From contig OX335657.1 of assembly GCA_946894095.1 (NCBI GenBank), positions 11,222,001 through 11,286,000 on the forward strand: DNA of 64,000 nucleotides, in the 5' to 3' direction. Source of the stretch: Incurvaria masculella (Eukaryota; Arthropoda; Insecta; Lepidoptera; Incurvariidae). Shown one piece after another: positions 10,880 to 22,450 of this stretch (within the stretch, counting starts at the first letter, position 1; every line of letters starts with the position of its first letter). The position numbers were made by a program, and so were the translations under genes. The notes beneath the pieces were generated by a model that saw only the letters and a list, made by a program, of their open reading frames with translations, made no database searches and had not been told where the DNA came from.

Positions 10880-11275
10880 ACTAGTGGTCAGGGGCAGGTG
10901 GACTTGCCTTCCTTCCCAGAGGTATGGGTTCAAATCCCCGCACCGATCCTGCACCACTCTCTTTCTCTTTCTGAGATGGATAAATGCATTTCGTTACGAA
11001 GGCGAGATGTACCATGGTTCAGAACCCATGTAAGACTGTGGGTCCTCTTGGCCTATTAGTTGGTAGGTAGGTTAGTAGTTGGTAGTAGCCCGCCCGGGTT
11101 GGTACCATCGCATTGGATGAAACGATGGTAGAAACGCCAATTATTATTTTTCCGTGTTTACCATCTAGTACAATGTAACCGTGCTCATAAAGGAAAGGTC
11201 CTGGCATGAAACCGGACTCCTTCAAAAACTTTTGGTGTGGTATTAGACACCTATGTTCAGTCACAGTAAAAAATC
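10880..11275 (+). mobile_element. SINE with tRNA-like head
   Basis: The head has TAGTGGTCAGGGGCAGGTGG and a B box GGGTTCAAATCCCC, then the GCACCACTCTCTTTCTCTTT linker, GGTTCAGAACCCATGTAAGA, and the body phrases CCGGGTTGGTACCATCGCA and GGTCCTGGCATG. An insertion of about 30 bases rich in TTGGTAGG lies at the head-body junction. The tail is ACAGTAAAAAA. Confidence 0.75.
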
Positions 11276-11317
11276 TTGTAGTGTAGTTTTTTAATGCAGC
11301 TGTAAGCACACTTACTG

Positions 11318-11510
11318 TTTTGATGAACTAGGTGCCGTACCAGGACCTAACATATATTTTCCACGACTAAATTGAACTGGATGGAAAACACAAACTATTT
11401 TCATTTCCGCTTCGACCATCATTCATTTAAAGCGATGGTTTCAGCCCGGGCGGGATTCATCCTACTCAGTAATTAAGGACTTACCTACAGTTTTACGTGG
11501 AATCCTAATC
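11318..11510 (-). mobile_element. SINE body, head missing
   Basis: Minus-strand body of the same SINE family (AACTAGGTGCCGTACCAGGA, CCGCTTCGACCATC, CCCGGGCGGGATTC, TTTTACGTGGAATCC on the plus strand). The sequence stops at the junction where heads are attached, so head type cannot be assigned. It lies tail-to-tail with the preceding copy, separated by about 45 bases. Confidence 0.7.
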
Positions 11511-11936
11511 ACTAATGATACAAATCCCTTAGCCGCCCCTTACGACATGCACGGGAACAAATGCAGTGGCCAATGAATTAATGGAACTTACTTAAATCAC
11601 ACCGCCCAATTACAAAAGGCACAATCTTACTTCAATAAGTTATTTATTTTTATTCATCTTTAGTACTTTAAATTTAAATAGATCGATCTGACTCAAGGGC
11701 TATTTTTGGGCTATAAAATCTCATGTTAAATAACTAATATTCAAATATCTCATAACTATGACATATTTATGGGCAGTTTTTCATTACTATGTACGTAAAC
11801 AAACATAATGTGCTTGATTGGTCTTAATAATAAAAAGTATTGCTTCTAGTGAAAATCTTGTAGTTCTTAAAGTTTCGCCCATGCAAACATTTCGTTTAGG
11901 TACAAACGGGGTCGATATACGTACGTCCCGCTACAT

Positions 11937-12149
11937 TTAAGGTGCTAGGACTAGTCAAGTACTCGCGCTATACAAACGTACGTCTAAACAAATGTAATAA
12001 TATGTTGTGAATTGCCTCAGTAAGTCCAAATATGACTCCAGACTGATTATGGATTGTTAATATTTTACGATTCCAACATTTATTTAAATGATAATAACAA
12101 TAATAAAGTAGATTTTTCACAATAGAAATTTGAAAGTAATATGATCGCT

Positions 12150-12184
<35 letters not shown>

Positions 12185-12430
12185 TATAGATATATATGCA
12201 TATACAAATCATTCCATTTCCTTTTAGATTTCTACAATTAGTCAAAAAAGATCGGAAATGGACAGCGTTTCTACTATTTATTTTTTATGGAAAAAGGAAA
12301 CATTCTTTAACGTAAATAGGTCCATCGCTAGACAAAGAATCATGTATTGTAATAATTAAGATTCTAATTGTCAGACTTAGCTAGTTTACTGGTTGTGCCT
12401 CGTCAAACTTCGCGATTTGGCTAGTAGCAG
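11937..12430 (-). mobile_element. TTAA-flanked MITE, family A, diverged copy
   Basis: TTAA at 11937-11940 is followed by GGTGCTAGGACTAG, and near the right end is GCGATTTGGCTAGTAGCAG, the reverse of the family A start. The interior (TGGACAGCGTTTCTACT, TTCTTTAACGTAAATAGG) matches the copies at 3919 and 47045 in inverted orientation. The right TTAA is not recognisable. An AT microsatellite has expanded inside it. Confidence 0.6.
12151..12200. repeat. AT dinucleotide microsatellite
   Basis: About 15 TA units followed by TAGATATAGATATATATGCA. It lies inside the MITE above. Confidence 0.95.
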
Positions 12431-12588
12431 TGTGTTTGCTCGTGCCAGAAAGGTTGACTAGTAATGGGAATAAATATGGTTAGTTTTTCCAGCCTGTAAA
12501 TAGCCTAGAAATCTTTATATACATACTCCCCAATCCAAATCAAACATGCTTGATACGTTGGGTTATATTGGCAAGAATATCGTAACAA

Positions 12589-12826
12589 GGGGCCCCTTCA
12601 GGTAACAGTGAGTACGAATTTGGCGCTAAATATCAACTCACTTTTATAAATGGTCCATGTTTCCGCACATCTTGAACGTCTTTTGTTTGGTAAAAATCTG
12701 GTTTGTTTCATGAATACGTTGGAAGTATAGATTGCAGTTCCGTTATTAATATTATAATATTTCCCAGATATTTTCTAGGTCACCTCACTCCCGAACTCGA
12801 ACTCACTCTTACCTGAATGGGCCCCC
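12589..12826. mobile_element. Short TIR element D, copy 1
   Basis: Starts near GGGGCCCCTTCAGGTAACAG and ends near CTTACCTGAATGGGCCCCC. The outer ends, together with GTGAGTACGAA and TTCGAACTC-like inner bases, form inverted repeats of about 30 bases. The second copy at 16712-16954 shares AAATATCAACTCACTTTT, AAAAATCTGGTTTGT and ATACGTTGGAAGTATA. Non-coding MITE, about 240 bp; superfamily not assigned. Confidence 0.65.
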
Positions 12827-13261
12827 AGATATCCGTCGAATTTCACCTGCAAGCAATCGAAGATGAATGAGAGATTCGGATTCGGACAAAAATAAGAAAT
12901 GTCTAAAAGTAATCTTCTTTGAATGAAGTCTAACTAAAAGCAGTCGAATCAGAGCCATGCTACGCCCTCGCTTAGAAGCAACTTTTGCAGTTTTACGACT
13001 GCTTTTTGATGTCTGCTTTATGAGTGGACGGGCGGATTCGAGCGTGCGAGAATTTGATAGCTAGCGGCGGCGAGACTGCGCTCTCGTTTCCCGTTCAGAC
13101 TTTTCAAAGAACACTGAATGCATCTCGAATAAAGAGGAAGTTCTAGATAAAGGAAGAGCTACCTGGTACCGAAACTACTTTCTTAGGTAACTGAACATGA
13201 AAGACTAATACTACATGTTCATGATACGAGGTGATTGGGCATTCTCGAAGTAATTAAGTGT

Positions 13262-13665
13262 CATGCCAAGACCTTCCCTTTTGAGAGCACGGATACATTG
13301 AACTTCAATTGCCGTTTCAATCCAGTTCCTTCCTTTTAGTAGTAGGGGAAATTTTCCCCCTACTAGAGAAAGGGGACCTAAAGTTGAACATGGATTCCAA
13401 ATCATCGAACAGCTCCAATTCGTAATCGTATCCAAATCGGAAAGAGAATGAAGGTGGTGCTTGAACGGGGCCGGAATTTGAACCCCCACACGCCTCTGAG
13501 CTAGGCCGGTAATAATTATAAATTGTATTTATAATCATTATTAAATGTTAAGAATTATCCAACTCGAAAAGATAATAAAGGTGGTGCATGAACGGGGCCG
13601 GAATTTGACGCCTCTAAGATAGGAGCTAGTAATAACTATAAATTTCATTCATAATCATTATTAAA
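13262..13665 (-). mobile_element. SINE with tRNA-like head, head duplicated
   Basis: Minus-strand SINE: tail-side CCAAGACCTTCCC at 13266, body, then linker AATGAAGGTGGTGC and a head with B box complement GGAATTTGAACCCCC. The head plus flanking AATAATTATAAATT repeats at about 13563-13665 in tandem, with a few bases lost from the B box, giving a local duplication of about 100 bp. The body has lost the CATCGCATTGGATG part. Confidence 0.6.
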
Positions 13666-13707
13666 TTTAAACTTTAACTATCTCCATTCCTTGACCTTGT
13701 CTAATTT

Positions 13708-13742
13708 AGGATCCAGCGACAGACTGGATCCTAAATTATACA
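13708..13742. repeat. Small perfect hairpin
   Basis: TAATTTAGGATCCAG and CTGGATCCTAAATTA are exact reverse complements around CGACAGA. No T-run or gene context gives it a function. Confidence 0.7.
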
Positions 13743-15060
13743 AACGCAGCTAAGCAATTCAAGCTTTCAACCGAAATAATTAATCTATACTTTATCCGTT
13801 TGCAAGAACCCCGTCCACCTGGTGGTCTGTGAACACCTAAACCTACGTCTGGCAGCCCGTGCGCTTGCAGATAAAATCTCATTACCTACGGGACTTTTGG
13901 CCTCGCACGCGGCACAGATGAGGTCGGCGAAGGGTCGAAGACCCTTGGAACTATTTGGATCATTTCCAAAGGGTTGGCGGTATCTGTCGTACCGCAAATT
14001 GGAAATATGTACTTTGTAACAAATAAATGAAATGCTCGAGGCGCTTATTCCGTACACGTAGGTAGGCATAGAGTGCGGATTCTTCAAATTCGATCCATAG
14101 GATTTTTTGATATTTGGAGAATGCGGCCATCAACTACTGTCGTTACGATTATCAAATTTTTGATAACGTCCTATTTTAGGACGTAATAAAAATTAGAATT
14201 TATACGAATTCATAAAAAAAAAATTGGTATTTTAATGAATTCCATTTATTACTCCATTTTACTTCCATTTTATTACTTCCTTTAGTTTTGAAAAAAATAA
14301 AATGCATTTATCAACAATTACATAATCGATTACACGTACAAAATTATAATAAATACACAGATATAAAAAAGTAACATATTGAATTTAAATTATTTGTTAA
14401 GAAGTATTTCACAGAGCACGTTGCGATAGAACATATTAGTTCCATCGCACAAAAAAACGTCTGAAAGCGCCCCTAAAGGCCATGAATTATGTTGTAATGA
14501 TATTTTAATTATCTTGCTTTCAAACCCGAATTCGAAGATACAGATATACATAGTTGATTTTTTAAAAAAATTTTACCTAGAAACCTTTTATTGTCCCAGG
14601 CCCTCAGGTTGTAACTTTTTACACGATTTTCGGGTTGCGGTGACACGGTCTTGGTTTCATGTAACCATATTTTTTTTTCTCAGTGAAGGTCAAGAGAAAA
14701 TCCCGCCGATGAGCAAAATTTTCTGAAAAGTACCTGTCGGCAATGTTCGCCGCGCACATCCGCCGGGAAGCCTACTCCTGGCCTCCCTGAATAAAATGCG
14801 GTCTGTATTTTTTGTCGTTTGAATTTTCACGAGAAACAATCTGACCAATGTGAATAAAATTTAAATGAAGTTTGTAAAATTAGAGTCCGGGAGATGCACA
14901 CAGTATTCATTTTTTAAATTACATTTTTAGTTTCCATACACTGAAAAAAAAGATTACCAACTGTTTTTGCAGAGTTAAAATTCATTCATTTATTGTGAAG
15001 TATTTCTCATGTAATATTAATTTAATGTATAAGGATTAGTATCTACAATTTCGCCCAAAC
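13743..15060. other. No gene recognised
   Basis: A slightly GC-richer part at 13800-14090 has short overlapping frames on both strands (65 and 100 codons) with no family resemblance. From 14130 the sequence is AT-rich with nothing recognised. Confidence 0.45.
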
Positions 15061-15069
15061 GGTTATTAT

Positions 15070-15415
15070 TGACAGCTTGGTGATAATAAAACGTGTGTGT
15101 GACAGATCAGATTACGTTGAAACGGTTATCACAACCGATTAAACGTTTAGAGTGGCTACAAATCAGGGGTACAGCAGGATTAGACAGTACCTTTTCACTG
15201 AATAAAAAAGTAAGCAAGAATGGAAAAAAATATACTAAAACTAGAAACAGTTTTCACACAATTGAGAAAACAGTAACAAAAAACAGCTATTGCACACAGT
15301 TAAACAAACCATTTAAATATATATAGCAACATTGTATGTTTAGGGTTAACTGTTTTTCCCAGAGCAACCAATTCACTTAATTGCTAGTAGTCTCTTTTAA
15401 TGTTGAAAGACTTGT
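15070..15415 (+). repeat. Interspersed repeat R-A, copy 3
   Basis: Shares GAAACGGTTATC with the 8.2 kb copy, CTACAAATCAGG and TTTTCACTGAATAAA with both, and the long ACAGTTTTCACAC... ATTGTATG part with the 1.1 kb copy. Non-coding; no clear ends. Confidence 0.5.
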
Positions 15416-16574
15416 CGTTGAGAAAGTGTTGATCTGAATTACAGTAACATTCACTGGTTTTTTTATGGCAAAACCACGAACTCACCAAGCCACAAATGAT
15501 GCGTAGCCAGAATGGCGATAAGTATAAATAAGGACTCGCACGGAACGGTTCCCTCAGGAGGAGGAATTTGAAGAGTGCTCGCACGAGTGCCAGATAAGTA
15601 CCCGACCGCTCTCTCCTAGGGAGGACACGCTGCGCGATCGAATCGGCTGCGGTGCTAACGCGATAATGGGAAACAAAACTGCCTATTTATCACGACATGT
15701 GGTGCCAAGGCGACCCAACCTAAAAGATCGGGCAAAACTATCAGAGAAACGACAAACATGCATACGTACACACACAAACAACTAAAACAGAACACATTTA
15801 AAAATTGTATTTACTCTATTTATGTAATTTAAATGACTCTATTTCTTCGATATTAATCCGAAAATAAATTATTCCAAATTATGCTAATCAAATGAAGTCG
15901 TGGGAAAGAAATTATCAAAATAAAATAACCTATTATATATCCCCCAATTATATAACCCGCCACAATTCTGTCGTTTTTTAATCAGGCAACTTGTGATTCG
16001 GATTACACTTTAAACATGGGTGCCTTTTTTCTTACTAGAGTTTACTTACTAGGTATCAAATTTATTGGAAGATTTTCGAAGTAACAATGAAAAATATATA
16101 TGCTTTTCATCCAGCTGACACCTAATATTTCAAGGAATATTTGCCATCCATGATCAGTTCCATAAACAACTACAATTAACCTAAATTGAGTGTGCGTAGC
16201 GTGTCCTCCTGTCGCCGCGAGTTATTGGGTCAAACATATCGGGTTTTTTGGGGAATTTATGTTTGGGCTGTCGTTAGATGCTCGAAATAATACACATTTT
16301 CAACCACTACAATGGCGACGGACATGATGTCTTATTTACTTCTTTACAGGTTGTATAAACCCACGCTAGTACGAGAAATAAATCAATCTGTCCACACCTA
16401 GATATTGGACTGTAGCAAATATCAGCACCCAGCATATATCAAAAACACAAATGTGAAAAAGGGGCCAATATCGGTTTACATAAAATTATTGAAATCTAAG
16501 TGGTTGCCAAATTTAATAAAATATTTTCTGATCATATACACAAATGTGATTATTTTATTCAATGAATGAGATAT
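15416..16574. other. No gene recognised; TATA-like spot
   Basis: Mostly AT-rich. TATAAATA at 15523-15530 is followed by a moderately GC-rich stretch to about 15660 with no convincing coding frame. Otherwise nothing. Confidence 0.4.
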
Positions 16575-16640
16575 GAATTTAGAATCGACCGTAAAGCAAT
16601 AACACATTAATTAAAGAAAGGACGCTCTAAAAACAAGAGC
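16575..16640 (+). repeat. Interspersed repeat R-B, copy 2
   Basis: ATCGACCGTAAAGCAATAAC ACATTAATTAAAGAAAGG matches the copies at 9.7 and 63.4 kb. Confidence 0.5.
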
Positions 16641-16711
16641 TACTTTATGAATAACTGCAAGGCTGGAATTGGACTATCATACAAACCTTTCCCGGACAGA
16701 CAAATCCGTCA

Positions 16712-16954
16712 GGGGTCCATTCAGAGTAAGAGTGAGTTCGAATTCGCCACTAAATATCAACTCACTTTTTTAAATAGTTAATGTTTCCACCCTTCTAGAA
16801 CATCATTACAGTTAGGTAAAAATCTGGTTTGTCCCGTAAATACGTTGGAAGTATAAATAACGGTTCCGTTATTTAAATAATAATATATTTCCCAGCTATT
16901 TTTAGGTTAACTCACTCCCGAACTCGAACTCACTCTTGCTCTGAATGGACCCCC
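16712..16954. mobile_element. Short TIR element D, copy 2
   Basis: Begins GGGGTCCATTCAGAGTAAGA and ends CTTGCTCTGAATGGACCCC, an inverted pair, with GTGAGTTCGAATTCG and CGAACTCGAACTCAC just inside. The interior matches the copy at 12.6 kb. Better-preserved ends than copy 1. No target duplication identified. Confidence 0.7.
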
Positions 16955-17257
16955 TGCTCTACACCCATAATTTATCTACTGTTTCTCCTCCCTTAATTTT
17001 TTATTAGTACAGTCTAGTGTAGCGCCATTCTATCTGATACAATTGGTTAGGGATTAGGGTAACCAAAGTAAACATGGTTATCTGTGTGTGTGTCCAGCGA
17101 CTGCCATCATTGCTTGATTGGGGTCTAAATCAACACGAATCAGCGACCGTGCGGTCGAGGTGGCGAACGGGGTTGGAGAGTGGAGGCTGTGGCGGTCGAC
17201 CGGGGCGGTGGAGTGGGTTGGACAAGCCGCAATGAGCCGGACGAATCATGGAGTTTT

Positions 17258-17632
17258 TTTTTTATGTGACTGGACATGGTTGGCTAATACCACACCTTCT
17301 GTCATGGTATTAGCCTAACACACCAGATGGGAACTAGGTGCCATGCCAGGACCTTCCTTATATTGCACGGCTACATTGAACTGGATGGAAAACACGGACA
17401 ATTTTCATTGCCGCTTCGACCATCGTTCATTCAATGCGATGGTACCAACCCGGGCGGAATTAACCCTACCACCTAGTAAGTAAGGAAGGGGACCTACAGT
17501 TTAACGTGGAATCCGAACCAGGCCCAGCCTCTCTCAACGGTCGAATGGTCACCCATCCAAGACCAGACCGTACCCAGCGTTGCTTAACTTCGGAGAGAGA
17601 TCGCCGAAGTGTCGCGCCACTGGGCTATTGAG
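17258..17632 (-). mobile_element. SINE with 5S rRNA-like head (intact)
   Basis: The minus strand reads head first: CGACACTTCGGCGATCTC, CCGAAGTTAAGCAACGC, CTTGGATGGGTGACC, then the junction GGTTCGGATTCCACGTTAAAC and the common body (CCCGGGTTGGTACCATCGCA, GGTCGAAGCGGCAATG, GGTCCTGGCATGGCACC) and an A-rich tail at about 17253-17265. The 5S-like part spans about 110 bases. From the junction onward the sequence follows the copies that carry tRNA-like heads (9.1, 10.9, 30.2 kb), so only the head differs. A 5S-derived head is the hallmark of the SINE3 class. Confidence 0.8.
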
Positions 17633-17639
17633 GCTGGAG

Positions 17640-18362
17640 TGCTTCCAATTTAATTGTTGATATCAGTTTAATTTACATCATTCAGGGAAATTTCTTTTCA
17701 TTGCAGCATGAATATATTTTAAGTATGATAAGCAGGTATTTAACCTCTTAGCTTCTGTTAGTATATTTCGACCATGTTTTTGGGGCCTGAACACTCCTTA
17801 TTGTAAGGTCGATATTGCCAGAGATTTTGGCGCGAAAATCACGTTATCATGTTGAACTTGTTACCGACATTTCCTCCAATCATATTGCGGGAAGTTTTTT
17901 GAGGAAAAATAAAAGGTTTTTTCCAAGAAACCTACCAAAATGTTTTTGTAATTAGATGTACTAAATTGCGCGATTATTTTACAGCTGCTTCTTGTATTGC
18001 AGTTATTTATTTCAAAAAAATCTGGTCAAACTGGTAGAAGTAGGATGTACTGAGCGCGATTCCTGGGTCTTTGGGTCAAACGAACAGTAATGTGTTTATT
18101 CATTTATAACTCACGTGATGTATAAGAAAACAAATATATTTTATGATGTTTTCAATTTAACTAATTTCGGTTTTGATGAAGTCCTTTGAATGGATTTATT
18201 ATTTTCAAATTATATTGAATATTATATTATATATATATTTTTTTAATTTATATTGCGTTTATTTCTCATTAAACACTTCATTAAAATGCAAACACTGTGA
18301 ATAATAACATAATAATCTCTAAACAAAATGAAACTAGCAACTTACTACTTACTAAAACTTTT
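17640..18362. other. AT-rich stretch, nothing recognised
   Basis: No coding frame or repeat recognised. Confidence 0.5.
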
Positions 18363-18620
18363 TTAAACTAAATAGAAAATTTCCTCCATGCCCGCCGAGC
18401 TGCCCATAGTACCTAAAAAAATGCTCTGTGCGTTTCCTCTCTGAATTTCCATGCTAATTCGCCGTATGAAAAATGACTTAGCGCGATGGTCACCGGATTC
18501 CTCAATTAGTAGTTTTCCAATGCAGTCTGAAAAACTTTTCGCATCCGATGACCATGCGCCAAACGTTTCGGTTTTGATTTAATTTTCTTAGTTGGTAGTT
18601 ATGAGCTCTTGAGAAATATG
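18363..18620 (-). pseudogene. C-terminal relic of RT-endonuclease gene
   Basis: Translation of the minus strand gives TFGAWSSDAKSFSDCIGKLL, then FFIRRISMEIQRGNA, then GTMGSSAGMEEIFYLV and a stop. This lines up residue for residue with the last 75 or so codons of the ORF at 25785-27959 (TLGAWSSESLAFADVLGKLL, FFVRRISIEIQRGNA, GTMAASADLEEIFYL). Upstream, similarity fades after two in-frame stops (near 18579 and 18591). There is one extra codon before LGTM. It is a second, decayed member of the same family, truncated on its 5' side, as expected for a non-LTR retrotransposon that uses target-primed reverse transcription. Confidence 0.85.
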
Positions 18621-19139
18621 TTGATCAATCGTATCTGATAAAACAATTTTAAAAATATTTTTTCAAAAGGTAATTTATAAAAACTTTTATTGCAATTTGC
18701 GCAACAGTACCTAAAGTTTCTGTGATACCTCACTCAATCTTTTTTATGTATTTCTTTATTCTCGCTATGAGCCATCCTGTCAAAGAATATATATGTTACG
18801 GTTAAAGCCCGATATTGGTTGAAGTCCGAAATATTTTTTCTTGAAGGTAAATACAATTTTGTGAAGTGCACTAATTTAGAGTAAATGGTAAGAAAAAAAA
18901 TACTGTAACCTATTTTTCTTTTCTATTTTTTAATATTTTTTTTATTCAAACCATAAACTGAAAAAAAAACTTTTTAATCTCAGTTATTTTCACTAGTTAT
19001 ATATGCGCTTCAAATCAGTGTTAACGTAGTCTAACGAAAAATATTTTTTTTTCTTAAGATACAAAATGAAATAAAAAATTTGGTCCGGATCCCATAAATT
19101 TAAATCTCACTTTATTAATAAAATGGGCCAGAGATATAC
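18621..19139. other. AT-rich stretch, nothing recognised
   Basis: Long A/T runs; if the relic's 5' part ever extended here it is no longer visible. Confidence 0.5.
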
Positions 19140-19500
19140 CGCAGCACAAACCGAGTAGGCTTAGAGTGCTATCAGCCCGAGTCCTCATGCTGCGCTCATT
19201 CCGTGCTGGCAAGCGAACCGAGGCGTAAAGAATGTCATAATGAATCTAATAAGGCCGGGAATGGAGCGGACTCTGCCTCTGCGGTCGGCTGGAATGGGAA
19301 TTCCCGCTTTTGGCATCGGCCCAGCCGCGACCTCTGCAGTGTGCCACGGCCTTTGCAGCTGTACTGTTGGTATTAGCGATTCCGGATACATTCCAATGTA
19401 GATTCGATTGTCCTGAGGAAATTTAGCAGTTCTCCAACAAGAACACATGCTGGCTTCATGAATAACCAATGATAGTACGTGGAACAGCGTCGTAGTTTTG
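19140..19500 (-). other. GC-richer block with unassigned ORF
   Basis: A 94-codon minus-strand frame (19185-19469) lies in a block more GC-rich than its surroundings. The predicted peptide has no motif I recognise, no repeats and no signal peptide. It could be an exon fragment, a conserved non-coding block or chance. Confidence 0.2.
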
Positions 19501-20109
19501 AGAAACGTCTTTTAGCTATCCGTAAACCTGTGGTCTCTTCGAAGGCCTCTGTTGTGGGCTATTTATTTAATCTAGAATTTGAATGTGGATTTACGTTGAC
19601 AACTCGGGTTAGTTCATTCATGGTCGAAACCAATTCAAAATAGTTGTTGGTATGCTTGGGTTATTGTACATAAGATTGAGTCCTATGTATTTTTTGTGAC
19701 CCTAAGTTATAAATCTAATAATACATACGATTTAAATGCAAGAAATACATCATCAACTGTTATGAAATCCACGAAATATGCATGTCTCTTTGTTCATAAC
19801 ATGTTTAATGAAGTTACCTAACAGCTTAATTCTTCATATTAATTTATAGAACACCTTGTATCCACTACATGGGTTTAAATATCAGCTAAATCGGAAGAGA
19901 AGGGAACTTCTTACTAGGGTAAAGATGTACGATAAGTTTGACAGCCAATAATAGAAGCTATCCCAACTAGAAGTATAAATAGGTTCAAAATGTCTGCTTA
20001 TACAGATCCTAATAGTTTGTATGAATGGAAATGCTGGAATATGGAAAAAACTATTTGTCGTGTCGTCAAAAAAATCACGTTTTTTGTATGTTTGTTTGTT
20101 TTGTATGTT

Positions 20110-20276
20110 TGTATGTTTTTGCACGTAAAACTTTAATTTTTATTTTATTTTATCTATTTGTTGTTATAGTGGCAAAATAAATACAAACTCTTTGAAAATG
20201 TCTATTACGGTTCATGAGATACAGCCCTGTGACAGACGATTACGTTTTCACCCTTTGGGTACGGAACCCTAAAAAG
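20110..20276 (+). mobile_element. Element L, 3' part
   Basis: TATTTGTTGTTATAGTGGC, GTTCATGAGATACAGCCCTG, TGACAGACG and CACCCTTTGGGTACGGAACC match the second half of the full copy at 43811-44090. The TCCG-type tract is deleted and the first half has degenerated into TGTATGTTTG repeats from about 20060. Confidence 0.75.
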
Positions 20277-21224
20277 AGAACCATGAATATCGTATAATGT
20301 GAAAAATGTTCATTCAATAAACGCTCTAATCGTCATTCATTTGGTCTCAATTCAACAAAAAATTGATTAGGTAAGGTTAGGTTCGGTTAAGTTTATGGCG
20401 ATATTTTGCTCGGTAACAAATACGGCTTCATAGCCATTTCAGCTTTAAATATATGCCCTTTATGAAGTGTTCTGTATCAATTTAAACGTACTTTATTTTT
20501 TTGTGAATTTTATACGTTCTTAATTTTGAAAAGAGTTCATTTTATTTTGAAACTTTCTTCATGCACAATGTATAAAATTATACGTTGTGTATTTTATTCG
20601 ATATGCATGGTTTTGATATTTTCCAAAAAAATACTTTTATACGTTGTGAATGTTATGCGTAGTGAACACGACTCCATTTAAATAAACTCTCGTGTTCGTT
20701 TCATGAGGATTACTTATCCTTCAAAATGACAATAAGCTTTCACGCGGTCGTTCTTATTCTGTTATATAAGCGTTTTATTGCTGGTTTTAACAGCCCTCGC
20801 TCCAAGTATCTATGCTTCGTGCCTTATAACAATAAAATTCTCTACTTTGCACCGCAGTACGATGCGAATAAAGTGTAATGTTTGTGAAGGTATTCTCGGA
20901 TCAGCAGGACCCAGACGATCGTCCTTGCCAGGTCGAATATAAATGTCTGGTACTGAGGCAACACACGACCGCAGGCTCGAGCTAGTCTAGCAAATTACTA
21001 GTTAATTTTGCGTCGAATAGAGAATTAGAAAAAAATATTATTTAGTTTGAGAAATGTATGAATTAAATAATACATCATTCGATAGCAACTTTTGTGTATT
21101 TTAAACGGTAAATAGTTTGTTTCTAATTTGTTTTAAGTTCTCTTGAAAGAAGTTACATCTGTTTGCCAAACGAAAGCAATTATTTTAAGCGTTACGCAAT
21201 AAAAGTGTTTTTTTTTTATTAATC
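20277..21224. other. No gene recognised
   Basis: AT-rich. ATATAAAT at 20937-20944 followed by a GC-richer 60 bases is a weak promoter-like spot. Nothing else is supported. Confidence 0.4.
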
Positions 21225-21455
21225 GCAGCATATGGCGTGCACGAGGACCTAACTTGAGAGGTGCCCGAGACGACGCCCATGGGCTTTCGAACTTTCACGA
21301 GGACTGCGAAAACCATGCCGACCGGCCAGGTTCTTCTTCACACCGTGTTTGAAAGACCCCAGGTGGTTCTTTGTGGATAATGGCTGGGCAGAGGGTCTTA
21401 GTTTTATTTTGGTCATTGTCCTTTTGAATATCAGCAGCGAGCAGCAAACCTCCAA
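21225..21455 (-). pseudogene. LINE 3' fragment, family D
   Basis: The minus strand encodes LSTKNHLGSFKHGVKKNLAG followed by FRSPRESSKAHGR, matching the end of the frame at 33093-33400 (YYLRSFKHGVKKHPAGM, FAAPLKVRKP). Beyond the coding part lies GCATATGGCGTGCACGAGGA, a 3' UTR phrase shared with 24.25 and 37.42 kb. It is a short 3'-end remnant of a CR1/Jockey-like LINE. Confidence 0.65.
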
Positions 21456-22149
21456 TATCAGCAGGCCTATCCGTAGTCAGGAATCAGGAATCCTGATCAC
21501 GAAACCTGCTTTTATAGCGGTTTTCAAAGCGATTTTCTTAATGAAAATATTCCGGAGCATTATTTTTTTTATTAATCAAGGTTTTACGTAGAAAAATACG
21601 CTTTAAAACCGGTTGTCTAGACTCAGGATTCCTGATTGCTGATTACGGAATTGCAGGAATAGGACTTCAGAACTCTTAATCGTAATCTTAAGGGCGTGAT
21701 AAGAGCCGATTGCGTTCACTTTGATAAGCACGTAAGTAAAACATGATTTAATTATATTTAAAAATAACCACGACGAAATTAATAACCACGAATTTAGATA
21801 ATCCAAAAAGTAAATATGTAAATTGATGTGTTAGCTAGTTTAAAGATAAAACTGTAAGACGCGTTGTCTTCTCAAATAAGATAAATTTTCATAAAAAAAG
21901 TTTGAACACAGAATAAGAGAGTCCGATATTTACTCTTAAACTTTCAAATATACCTAGACCAACTTTAATCTTTTTGGAATTTCAAAATTAGTATTAGCTA
22001 TTTTTAAAAATGATAAAATCTTATTTCACTTACAGGTGTATTTATTCTTTGCTTACGACATTTTGGATAAAATGCAATCAGGTGTTATCACGCCCTTAAT
22101 AAGTATATACACCAGTAGTAATATTAAGTTTCATAAAATAAATTTTCCT

Positions 22150-22450
22150 TCGCAAAGTGCGCTTCGCGTGAAATTGTATCTCGCGGCCCATCCATTTCTT
22201 CGGGGCGTTTTTTCGCAAGATCGCCGCTTCATTGAAAAAATTGGCGAAATAAACCTTGCGGTAATCTCCTTCGTTCCTCCCGGCCGTCGCGGGCGACCAC
22301 CGCGGCCCATTGTCTCCGAGGTCGCGCTAAGGCTCCGGTAATTTCGTTATTGTTCCTCGCAGCACGCCGCCATTGTGCCGCGAGAGCCTTTCATCTGGAT
22401 CACGTCCCGGCGGCGTTAAATGGCGGTAATCGCGATTTTCAACGCACCTG
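22150..22450. other. GC-rich island of unknown role
   Basis: High GC with CCGGCCGTCGCGGGCGACC, GCACGCCGCCATTGTGCCGC and GGCGGCGTTAAATGGCGGTA. The 101-codon frame overlapping its left part has no recognisable family. No match elsewhere in the window, so it is not one of the local repeats. Conserved non-coding or exonic DNA are both possible. Confidence 0.3.

Noticed and set aside
13708..13742. Transcription terminator hairpin
   Set aside because: Perfect hairpin but no T run, no gene upstream, and eukaryotic context.
19185..19469. 94-codon minus-strand ORF as a gene
   Set aside because: No family resemblance, no splice or start context; kept only as an unassigned block.
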